Source: Planctomycetota bacterium
GTDB taxonomy: Bacteria > Planctomycetota > Phycisphaerae > FEN-1346
Reading direction: 5' to 3'
DNA length: 6,973 nucleotides
Assembly (NCBI GenBank): GCA_026386995.1
Contig: JAPLMO010000440.1
Span: forward strand, 1 to 6,973
The notes below the pieces were generated by a model, which had not been told where the DNA came from, did not search any database, and worked only from the letters and a program-made list of their open reading frames with translations. The stretch's first letter is position 1. Each line of letters begins with the position of its first letter. A program made the translations under genes and the position numbers. Below are positions 1 through 5,410 of the stretch, piece after piece.

Positions 1-67
1 GACCCGCCGCGCAAAACCTTGAAAGTAGCGATGTGCGGTTTGTGCCCCCTGTCAGAAAGGGCCACTC

Positions 68-1468
68 ATGAGCGGGATCTTTGCGGTTGCCTCCAAGGGC
101 GATTGCGTCCATGACCTCTTCTACGGGACCGATTACCATTCGCACCTGGGCACGCGTCGCGGCGGGTTGGCCGTGGCGGGCGAGGATGGGCTGCTTCGCT
201 TCATCCACGACATCTCCAACGCGCAGTTCCGGTCGAAGTTCGAGGACGACATCCGGCGCATGCGCGGCCGTCGCGGCATCGGCGTCATCAGCGACTACGA
301 GGACCAGCCGCTCATCATCGGATCGCACCTCGGCGTGTACGCCATCGTGACGGTGGGCGTCGTGCAGAATGCCGCGGAACTGGCGAAGCAGGCGTTCGTG
401 AAACGCACGACCCATTTCTCGGAAATGAGCGGCGGGGCCATCAACCCGACGGAACTCGTGGCCACGATCATCAACCAGGAGCCGACCTTCGAGGACGGCA
501 TCCGGCGGGCACAGGAGGCGATCGACGGTTCTTGCTCGATGTTGCTACTGACGGACGCCGGCATCTATGCCGCACGCGACCGCCTCGGCCGAACGCCCGT
601 TATAATCGGCCGCAAGGACAGCGCCTACGCGGTCACCCTCGAGACCTGCGCGCTGCCGAACCTGGGCTACGCCATCCAGAAGGAACTCGGGCCGGGCGAG
701 ATCGTCCTGGTGACCGAGGAGGGCGTCGAGCAGAAACGCCCGCCCGGCAACCGCATGCAGATATGCTCGTTCCTGTGGGTCTACTACGGCTACCCGGCGT
801 CTTCGTACGAAGGCGTTAACGTCGAGGTGGCGCGGAACCGCTGCGGCGCGGCCCTGGCCCGGCGCGACAAGGTCAAGGTCGACATGGCGGCGGGCATCCC
901 TGATTCCGGCACGGGCCACGCCATCGGCTACGCGAACGAGGCCCGCGTGCCGTACGGCCGGCCGTTCGTCAAGTACACGCCCACCTGGCCCCGCAGTTTC
1001 ATGCCGCAGGACCAGTCGGTCCGCGACCTCGTGGCCCGGATGAAACTCGTGCCCATCGAGGAACTGGTCCGGGGCAAACGGCTCCTCTTCTGCGAAGATT
1101 CCATCGTGCGCGGAACGCAACTGAAGGACACCGTCCAGCGGCTGTACGACTATGGCGCAAAAGAGGTGCACATGCGGCCGGCGTGCCCGCCCCTGGTCTT
1201 CGGCTGCCGGTTCCTGAACTTTTCGCGCTCCAAGAGCGAACTGGACCTGGCCGGGCGCAAGGCCATCCAGGAGATCGAGCCCCAGTGCAAGGGATGCCAG
1301 GCCGACTACGTGGACCCCGATTCCGAGAACTTCAAGCGCATGGTCGAGATTATCCGCAAACGCCTGAACCTGACGACGCTCCAGTACCAGCGCCTCGACG
1401 ACCTGGTGGCCGCCATCGGCCTGCCGAAAGAGAAACTCTGCACGTATTGCTGGGACGGGGCAGTGTAG
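68..1468 (+). CDS. PurF-like phosphoribosyltransferase with degenerate glutaminase domain
   Basis: This 466-residue protein has the length and two-domain plan of amidophosphoribosyltransferase, which makes phosphoribosylamine from PRPP and glutamine in purine synthesis. The C-terminal PRTase half is well kept: a PDSGTGHAIGYA segment (about 278-289), a basic KY...RSF loop (about 302-311) and the PRPP motif CEDSIVRGT (342-350). The cysteines expected to hold the Fe-S cluster of Bacillus-type PurF are present at about 233, 380, 458 and 461, the last two as CTYC. The N-terminal Ntn-glutaminase half is not normal. The nucleophile after Met1 is Ser (MSGI instead of MCGI), the HNGN oxyanion motif reads roughly TVGV (95-98), and the substrate-binding Arg and Asp positions also appear replaced. 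I infer it cannot hydrolyse glutamine normally; it may use ammonia, a partner protein or another substrate. An AGAAAGG ribosome binding site (55-61) supports this start. The start ATG overlaps a TGA in another frame, so an upstream gene tail is possible. The gene ends in tandem TAG codons inside the palindromic element. Family placement is firm; purF function is not, so no symbol is given. Confidence 0.85.
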   Translation: MSGIFAVASKGDCVHDLFYGTDYHSHLGTRRGGLAVAGEDGLLRFIHDISNAQFRSKFEDDIRRMRGRRGIGVISDYEDQPLIIGSHLGVYAIVTVGVVQNAAELAKQAFVKRTTHFSEMSGGAINPTELVATIINQEPTFEDGIRRAQEAIDGSCSMLLLTDAGIYAARDRLGRTPVIIGRKDSAYAVTLETCALPNLGYAIQKELGPGEIVLVTEEGVEQKRPPGNRMQICSFLWVYYGYPASSYEGVNVEVARNRCGAALARRDKVKVDMAAGIPDSGTGHAIGYANEARVPYGRPFVKYTPTWPRSFMPQDQSVRDLVARMKLVPIEELVRGKRLLFCEDSIVRGTQLKDTVQRLYDYGAKEVHMRPACPPLVFGCRFLNFSRSKSELDLAGRKAIQEIEPQCKGCQADYVDPDSENFKRMVEIIRKRLNLTTLQYQRLDDLVAAIGLPKEKLCTYCWDGAV

Positions 1469-1596
1469 TAGCGCGTCATCTTTAATCATATGGGTGCCAC
1501 GGCTGCGCCGTTTGCAGCCGTGCTTTCCTGCCTACGACCACGGCTGCACAAGGCGCAGCCGTGGCACCCACAGATTCAATTGTGACGGACTACTAC
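1465..1596. repeat. Palindromic dispersed element, copy 1 (MITE/BIME-like)
   Basis: The core is a 19-bp perfect inverted repeat (1491-1509 against 1552-1570, TGGGTGCCACGGCTGCGCC). Inside it is a second 10-bp pair (1513-1522 against 1539-1548), giving a near-continuous stem of about 32 bp around a 16-nt loop. Each half can also fold alone, because CACGGCTGC and GCAGCCGTG occur in each arm. The ends carry an imperfect 14-bp terminal inverted repeat (GTAGTAGCGCGTCA at 1465-1478 against 1583-1596, 12 of 14 matching). It lies between convergent genes and supplies the stop codons of both, so it may work as a bidirectional terminator; there is no T-run to confirm this. A second copy is at 3489-3608. 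No transposase is encoded. Confidence 0.85.
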
Positions 1597-2357
1597 GTCC
1601 GCACAGGAATGCCGCGCTTGGCCAGGTACTCTTTCATCTGCCGGATGGTGAACTTGCCGTAGTGCGCGATGGAGGCCACGAGGACGGCGTCGGCGTGGCC
1701 TTCAACGATCCCTTCGTAGAGGTGCTTCAGGTCGCCCGCGCCGCCGCTGGCGATCACCGGAACGCTGACGGCGTCGGCGATCGCGCGGGTCATCGGGATG
1801 TCGTAGCCTTTCTGCACGCCGTCGGCGTCCATGCTGGTCGGCAGGACCGTGCCGGCGCCGAGGTCCTCGGCCTTGCGTGCCCACTCGACGGCGTCGAGGC
1901 CGGTGCCCTTGCGGCCGCCGTTGATCATCACCTCGAACCCGGAAGCCGTCTCGTCGTTCTTGCGGGTGTCGATGGCGACGGTAATGCACGCGCTGTCGAA
2001 CTCGTCGGCGGCCTCGGCCAGGAACTGCGGATTCAGGACTGCCGCCGTGTTGATGGAAACCTTGGTGGCGCCGATGGCCAGGAGGTCCTCGATGTCCTTG
2101 AGGGCCTTGACGCCGCCGCCGACCGTCAGCGGCACCGTGATCCGCTCGAGGGTGCGCCGGACGGCGTCCAGGAGGGTCTTGCGTTTCTCGATCGTGGCGG
2201 TGATGTCCAGCAAGACGAGTTCGTCGGCCCCGGCGGTGCTGTAAGCGGCCGCGGCCTCGGCAGGGTCGCCGATCTCCTTCAGGCCGACAAAGTTGATGCC
2301 CTTCACGAGCCGCCCGTCCTTGGTGTCGAGGCACGGAATAATTCGCCGGTAATCCAT
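1593..2357 (-). CDS. hisF: Imidazole glycerol phosphate synthase cyclase subunit HisF
   Basis: HisF is a (beta/alpha)8-barrel cyclase. It uses ammonia supplied by the HisH glutaminase to convert PRFAR into imidazole glycerol phosphate (histidine pathway) and AICAR (returned to purine synthesis). The protein is 254 residues, the usual length. It begins RRIIPCLDTKDGRLVKG, which places the catalytic Asp at residue 11, and the second catalytic Asp is at residue 130 in VAIDTR. Phosphate-binding loops are visible as VGGGV (79-83), TSMDADG (174-180) and ASGGAG near the C-terminus. A GGGAG sequence upstream of the ATG serves as ribosome binding site. hisH and other his genes are not in the window, so this copy stands alone here. 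The gene is convergent with the purF-like gene and ends in tandem TAG codons within the palindromic element. Confidence 0.97.
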   Translation of the reverse strand: MDYRRIIPCLDTKDGRLVKGINFVGLKEIGDPAEAAAAYSTAGADELVLLDITATIEKRKTLLDAVRRTLERITVPLTVGGGVKALKDIEDLLAIGATKVSINTAAVLNPQFLAEAADEFDSACITVAIDTRKNDETASGFEVMINGGRKGTGLDAVEWARKAEDLGAGTVLPTSMDADGVQKGYDIPMTRAIADAVSVPVIASGGAGDLKHLYEGIVEGHADAVLVASIAHYGKFTIRQMKEYLAKRGIPVRT

Positions 2358-2387
2358 ACGCGCTTTCTCCCAGGTTCCCGTTAGGGT

Positions 2388-2416
2388 AAATTACGCTGGG
2401 CGAGCGGCCCTGTCAA
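2388..2416 (-). promoter_or_regulatory. Candidate hisF promoter
   Basis: On the minus strand a perfect TTGACA (-35; plus coordinates 2411-2416) is followed by a 17-bp spacer and TAATTT (2388-2393), a weak -10 match. Transcription would begin around 2380, leaving a leader of roughly 23 nt with the hisF ribosome binding site in it. The -35 and spacing are good; the -10 is the doubtful part. Confidence 0.45.
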
Positions 2417-2461
2417 TAATGCTTGACGCATTTTTGTTCGGGTGTCTGTGCGTGAAAACGG

Positions 2462-2489
2462 TTGCACTCTCTCTTTGCGGTCATAGAAT
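2462..2489 (+). promoter_or_regulatory. Candidate promoter for the SUMF1-fold gene
   Basis: TTGCAC (2462-2467), a 16-bp spacer and TAGAAT (2484-2489, five of six matches to TATAAT) lie upstream of the secreted SUMF1-fold gene in the divergent intergenic region. A second TAGGAT occurs at 2513-2518. The leader would be about 140 nt long. This is a sequence-match prediction only. Confidence 0.35.
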
Positions 2490-2633
2490 GATCTCTTGGT
2501 TTTCCAGAGACATAGGATCATGCACGTCGCGAGCACGTTTCGCAAGCGTCTACGCCGAAGTTCTCGTCCGGCAGGCGGCCGACCGACGATGGAGAAAGAA
2601 AGAATCTGTCCTTTCCAGGCAAGGGGGTATCTC

Positions 2634-3425
2634 ATGGCGACTCGGCAATCGGTGGGGCGGTGGGCGGCGGTGTTGGCGGCTGCGGTGCTCTTCTGGGCGC
2701 CGGGGTACAGTTCCGGGGCGTCCAATTCCGAAGCGACCGGAAACCTTACGCTGGACCTCGGCGGCGGCGCCACGATGAAACTGGTCCTCATCCCCGCGGG
2801 CAAATTCATGATGGGCGAAGAAAAGGACCGGCACGAGGTCACCCTCTCCAAACCTTTCTACGTGGGCGTGACGGAAGTGACCCAGGCCCAGTACCAAGCG
2901 GTCATGGGTACGAATCCGAGCAACTTTAAGGGCGCGACAAATCCCGTGGAGACGGTTTCCTGGAACGATGCCACGGAGTTCTGTAAGAAACTGTCCGAGA
3001 AGACCCGCCAAGCCGTCCGCCTGCCGACGGAGGCGGAGTGGGAATACGCCTGCCGCGCAGGCACGGCGACGGCATTCTCCTTTGGCGACGCCGACAGCGC
3101 CCTTGGCGACTATGCATGGTACAGTGCCAACAGCGGAAGCACGCATCCTGTGGGCCAGAAGAAGCCGAACGCTTGGGGCCTCTACGACATGCACGGGAAC
3201 GTCTGGGAATGGTGCGCGGATTGGTACGCAGATTATCCGAAGGGGGCGGCGACGGACCCCCAAGGCGCGGCTTCCGGTAGCCAGCGTGTTCTGCGCGGCG
3301 GTTCCTGGGGCAGCAGCGCGGACAGCTGTCGCGCCGCGGGCCGGAACGGGCACGACCCCGACGGCCGGTTCAACCGCGGCGGGTTTCGGGTGGTTGTGTC
3401 TGTGGCTGGCGTGGACTTGAAATAG
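2634..3425 (+). CDS. Secreted SUMF1/FGE-fold protein, DGR variable target
   Basis: The protein has 263 residues. It starts with a Sec-type signal peptide (basic MATRQSVGR, hydrophobic core about 10-22, likely cleavage near residue 29), so it acts outside the cytoplasm. Residues about 50-256 form a formylglycine-generating-enzyme/SUMF1 domain (C-type-lectin fold): IPAGKFMMG (53-61), VTEVTQAQY (79-87), a VSWNDA segment (108-113), [15 protein letters not shown] (129-143), [13 protein letters not shown] (182-194), RVLRGGSW (218-225) and GFRVV (250-254). The closely spaced cysteine pair of true sulfatase-activating FGEs is not seen near the C-terminus; there is only one Cys, in [10 protein letters not shown] binding or display role is therefore more likely than catalysis. 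Residues 215 to about 257 are the DGR variable repeat, on the face used for ligand binding in DGR lectin-fold proteins. The ATG at 2634 was preferred over an in-frame ATG at 2496 because AAGGGGG (2621-2627) precedes it at good spacing and the signal peptide starts there. The natural ligand is unknown. Confidence 0.88.
   Translation: MATRQSVGRWAAVLAAAVLFWAPGYSSGASNSEATGNLTLDLGGGATMKLVLIPAGKFMMGEEKDRHEVTLSKPFYVGVTEVTQAQYQAVMGTNPSNFKGATNPVETVSWNDATEFCKKLSEKTRQAVRLPTEAEWEYACRAGTATAFSFGDADSALGDYAWYSANSGSTHPVGQKKPNAWGLYDMHGNVWEWCADWYADYPKGAATDPQGAASGSQRVLRGGSWGSSADSCRAAGRNGHDPDGRFNRGGFRVVVSVAGVDLK
3276..3403 (+). repeat. DGR variable repeat (VR)
   Basis: This 128-bp 3' end of the SUMF1-fold gene aligns without gaps to the template repeat 395 bp downstream (3671-3798). 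Over the 42 codons compared (126 nt), 21 of 33 template adenines are replaced (17 A to G, 2 A to C, 2 A to T), against 11 changes at 93 other positions. Most replaced adenines lie in first and second positions of AAC codons, so Asn becomes Gly, Ser, His, Phe or Arg. This is the signature of DGR adenine-directed mutagenic retrohoming into a lectin-fold target. The constant flanks (RVLRGGSW and FRVV) match the template. Confidence 0.85.
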
Positions 3426-3468
3426 CCCTTTGCACTTTTACGCTTTTACCCTTTGCTTTTTTGGATTT

Positions 3469-3485
3469 CAGGGGCGAAGCCCCTG
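3469..3485 (+). other. Short perfect hairpin downstream of VR
   Basis: CAGGGGC, a GAA loop and GCCCCTG form a perfect 7-bp stem about 65 bp after the variable repeat. It follows a T-rich tract (3429-3468) containing two copies of CCCTTTGC (3426-3433, 3449-3456). Hairpins or cruciforms just downstream of the VR assist target recognition in several DGRs, so this is a candidate. The loop is shorter, and the distance longer, than I recall for those. It is not a standard terminator, as no T-run follows on this strand. Confidence 0.4.
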
Positions 3486-3488
3486 GTG

Positions 3489-3608
3489 GTCTGTCACGAT
3501 TGAATTTGTGGGTGCCACGGCTGCGCAGTTTGCAGCCGTGTATCCCTGCCGACGACCACGGCTGCACAAGGCGCAGCCGTGGCACCCACATAATCAAAGT
3601 TGACGGAC
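3489..3608. repeat. Palindromic dispersed element, copy 2, between VR and TR
   Basis: This 120-bp element matches copy 1. A 20-bp perfect inverted repeat (3507-3526 against 3571-3590) encloses a GCAGCCGTG/CACGGCTGC inner pair and a 16-nt loop. The outer ends are GTCTGTCA and TGACGGAC, inverted with one mismatch. CCCCTGGT occurs directly on both sides (3480-3487 and 3608-3615), which may be an 8-bp target duplication, though the second copy overlaps the element end by one base. The insertion separates the SUMF1-fold gene from the DGR template. Confidence 0.82.
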
Positions 3609-3670
3609 CCCTGGTCGGTAGGTTTTGGCAAATTGGCCTTGGTCCTTTGGGACCGGGAGGGGCAGAGCCG

Positions 3671-3798
3671 AATAGCCAGCGTGTTCTGCGCGGCGGTTCT
3701 TGGAACAACAACACGGACAACTGCCGCGCCGCGAACCGGAACAACAACACCCCGGATAACCGCAACAACAACTACGGTTTTCGGGTGGTGGTTTCTGT
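3671..3798 (+). repeat. DGR template repeat (TR), Asn-codon rich
   Basis: This sequence is a second copy of the SUMF1 C-terminal segment, without the rest of the gene. Read in the target's frame it gives [10 protein letters not shown] followed by three clusters of AAC codons (NNN, NNN, NNN) and ends YGFRVV. Asn-rich AAC runs at the residues that vary in the target are typical of DGR templates, because mutated adenines in AAC reach many amino acids without creating stop codons. No start codon with a ribosome binding site and no upstream SUMF1 domain go with it, so it is not a gene of its own. A small hairpin (GGTCC-TTTG-GGACC, 3641-3654) lies just upstream. Confidence 0.85.
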
Positions 3799-4025
3799 TT
3801 CCGCCCCTGCACTTTCAATAAGGCGTTTGGCCTTGTCGTCCGGAATCGACAGGCTCACGGGCCTGGCGAGCGTGACGATGAAAGTCCTGGCGCTGCTCCT
3901 GAGCCGTCGGGCCTCTTCTTTCAGGAGTGTTCCCGCCGGCCGAATCTGCGTCGTGGGGCCGGGCGAGTCTGGTAGCCTTTTCGGCGAACGCCTCGCCCGG
4001 CTGCAACAATCAATGGCGGAGGCCA
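3799..4025 (+). ncRNA. Probable TR RNA 3' spacer with hairpins
   Basis: The 227 bp between the template repeat and the avd-like start show no convincing coding sequence. Visible structures are AAGGC-GTTTG-GCCTT (3820-3834) and a perfect 10-bp inverted repeat, GCCGGGCGAG (3958-3967) with CTCGCCCGGC (3992-4001), enclosing 24 nt. In the Bordetella phage DGR the RNA downstream of TR is structured and required for cDNA synthesis by the RT-Avd complex; I infer this is the equivalent. Ends and expression are not determined. Confidence 0.45.
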
Positions 4026-4187
4026 ATGCCGCAAGAACTGAAGGTCATCCAGGATTTCTACGATTTGGCTGACATCAAGGCGCGTCTAGCAAGTTGGGTC
4101 GGCCACGCGCGGCAAGCCGATAGTGAACGGCTGCTTCGCAGGCTCAGCCAGGAGTGGATGTTCACGAGGGAAGGGGCCGGCGCGTGA
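4026..4187 (+). pseudogene. Fused remnant: Avd N-terminus joined to DGR reverse transcriptase C-terminus
   Basis: The 53-codon ORF begins [14 protein letters not shown], which resembles the first helix of DGR accessory protein Avd, the four-helix-bundle protein that partners the reverse transcriptase. From about residue 15 it reads [19 protein letters not shown] and then ERLLRRLSQEWMFTR. This resembles the C-terminal tail of DGR reverse transcriptases, where a SWxGHAxxADTxxLRRxLF-like ending is common. All else is missing: most of Avd and every RT catalytic motif, including the YxDD-type box. The simplest reading is one in-frame deletion of well over 1 kb with its junction near 4060-4075. GGAGG sits only 3 nt before the ATG, an unusually short spacing. 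The TGA overlaps the anmK GTG. Family recall is from memory, so the two halves need a profile search. It cannot itself have reverse transcriptase activity. Confidence 0.7.
4171..4187 (+). promoter_or_regulatory. anmK ribosome binding site and GTGA stop/start overlap
   Basis: AAGGGG (4171-4176) lies 7 nt before GTG (4184-4186). That GTG overlaps the TGA (4185-4187) ending the DGR remnant ORF, as in translationally coupled gene pairs. This decides the anmK start over an in-frame ATG at 4154, which lies within the preceding ORF. Confidence 0.6.
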
Positions 4188-5362
4188 CACACACGAGTGT
4201 TCCCCAGTTCGGCCGGCGGCGGCTGCGGGTGGCGGGCCTTATGTCCGGCACGTCGGCCGACGGCGTGGACGCGGCCATCGTTGACATCGGCCCGCGCGGC
4301 GTAAAGTTGCTGGCGTTCGAGACGTTTCCGCATCCGCCGGCCTTGCGGCGGCTGATCTTCGCCCTGTTCGACCCGGCCAAGGCCCGCATCGACGACCTCT
4401 GCCACCTGAACTTCGTCCTCGGCGAGGCGTTTGCCTCGGCGGTTATCCGGCTTGCCCGGAGGAGCGGCATCGCGCTCGCGTCGATCAACCTGGTGGGCTC
4501 GCACGGTCAGACGGTGTACCACATTCCCGAGGGCCGGCGCGAGGGACGCAAGGTTGTCCGCTCGACGCTTCAGATCGGCGAGCCGTCGGTCATTGCCGAG
4601 CGGACCGGCATCGCCACCGTGGCCGACTTCAGGCCGCGCGACGTGGCCGCCGGCGGCGAAGGCGCGCCGCTCGTGCCGTTTGCCGACTACATCCTTTTCC
4701 GCGACGCGCGCCGGACGCGGGCCGTCCAGAACATCGGCGGCATCGCAAACGTCACGTATCTGCCGGCGGGCGGCGGGGCAGGGGACGTCATCGCCTTCGA
4801 TACGGGGCCGGGCAACATGATGATCGACCGCGTCGCCTGGCACGCCACGCGCGGCAAGGCGGGGTATGACAAGGACGGCCGGCTGGCGGCACGCGGGCGG
4901 GTTGACGAGCGGCTGCTCGGCGAACTCATGCGGCATCCGTACCTTCGGCGCCGGCCGCCGAAATCGACCGGCCGCGAAACGTTCGGCGTCCAGATGACCG
5001 ATGCGCTCTGGCGTCGGGCCCGGCGGCGGGGCCTTTCGCCATGCGACATCCTGGCGACCGTGACGGCCCTGACCGCCCGCAGCATCGCCGAGGCGTACCG
5101 GCGGTTCCTGCCGGCGATGCCCGGCGAGGTCATCCTTTGCGGCGGCGGGGCCGATAATCCGACGCTTCTGGCGATGCTTCGCCGCGAGTTGCTGCCCGCC
5201 AGGGTGGCGCCGATGGACGAGTTCGGCCTGGACCCGCGCGCCAAGGAGGCGGTCTCGTTCGCCATTCTCGCCTACGCGACGGCCGAGGGCATTCCCAACA
5301 ATGTACCCTCCGCGACCGGTGCCCGCCGCGCAGTCGTCCTGGGAAAGGTCGTGCCCGGTTAG
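4184..5362 (+). CDS. anmK: Anhydro-N-acetylmuramic acid kinase AnmK
   Basis: AnmK is a cytoplasmic sugar kinase that opens the 1,6-anhydro ring of anhydro-MurNAc and phosphorylates it to MurNAc-6-phosphate, which MurQ then processes in peptidoglycan recycling. From the GTG start it has 392 residues, slightly over the usual ~370. Family motifs occur in order: GLMSGTSADGVD (18-29), GSHGQT (105-110), DFRPRDVAAGGEGAPLVP (148-165), NIGGIANVT (183-191), FDTGPGN (205-211, with the likely catalytic Asp), KSTGRETFG (260-268), CGGGADNP (319-326) and a C-terminal KEAVSFAILAYAT (364-376). No truncation is seen. It follows the DGR remnant with a 4-nt overlap and probably depends on its transcript, since no separate promoter is evident. 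No terminator is visible before rpsA. murQ is not in the window. Confidence 0.96.
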   Translation: MTHTSVPQFGRRRLRVAGLMSGTSADGVDAAIVDIGPRGVKLLAFETFPHPPALRRLIFALFDPAKARIDDLCHLNFVLGEAFASAVIRLARRSGIALASINLVGSHGQTVYHIPEGRREGRKVVRSTLQIGEPSVIAERTGIATVADFRPRDVAAGGEGAPLVPFADYILFRDARRTRAVQNIGGIANVTYLPAGGGAGDVIAFDTGPGNMMIDRVAWHATRGKAGYDKDGRLAARGRVDERLLGELMRHPYLRRRPPKSTGRETFGVQMTDALWRRARRRGLSPCDILATVTALTARSIAEAYRRFLPAMPGEVILCGGGADNPTLLAMLRRELLPARVAPMDEFGLDPRAKEAVSFAILAYATAEGIPNNVPSATGARRAVVLGKVVPG

Positions 5363-5375
5363 GGCGGTTAGGGTC

Positions 5376-5404
5376 TTGCATTCCAAAATCCACCGGCGTA
5401 TAGT
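5376..5404 (+). promoter_or_regulatory. Strong candidate rpsA promoter
   Basis: TTGCAT (5376-5381), a 17-bp spacer and TATAGT (5399-5404, five of six to consensus) form a good vegetative promoter between anmK and rpsA. Transcription would start near 5411, leaving a leader of about 120 nt. Confidence 0.65.
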
Positions 5405-5410
5405 ATGACC

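Noticed and set aside
1..71. Tail of an upstream gene ending at TGA 69-71, overlapping the purF-like ATG
   Set aside because: Only about 22 codons are visible and nothing is recognisable; the overlap suggests coupling but does not establish a gene.
545..1489. Long minus-strand frame opposite the purF-like gene
   Set aside because: It is a GC-rich shadow: the opposite strand carries clear PurF motifs and the minus translation resembles no family.
1494..2384. Plus-strand frame over hisF
   Set aside because: It covers the palindrome and the antisense of hisF; hisF has both catalytic Asp residues and full length.
2496..2633. N-terminal extension of the SUMF1-fold protein from ATG 2496
   Set aside because: The extension is basic and low in similarity to anything, would bury the signal peptide, and lacks a good ribosome binding site, whereas ATG 2634 has one.
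1491..3590. The two palindromic repeats as part of a CRISPR array
   Set aside because: They are single copies about 2 kb apart with no regular spacers or cas genes.
3671..3800. The NNN-rich segment as the end of a broken second SUMF1 gene
   Set aside because: No other SUMF1 sequence precedes it, it stops matching the target at defined points on both sides, and the adenine-biased differences and nearby avd/RT remnant fit a template repeat better. I cannot fully exclude it.
3461..4072. A 203-codon open frame on the plus strand running through the palindromic element, TR and spacer
   Set aside because: It begins inside the repeat region, has no ribosome binding site, and its only recognisable part is the TR-encoded SUMF1 tail; the rest resembles no family.
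4058..5386. 442-codon minus-strand frame opposite anmK
   Set aside because: Shadow frame of a confidently identified gene in high-GC DNA; the translation is Arg/Gly/Ala-rich with no recognisable motifs.
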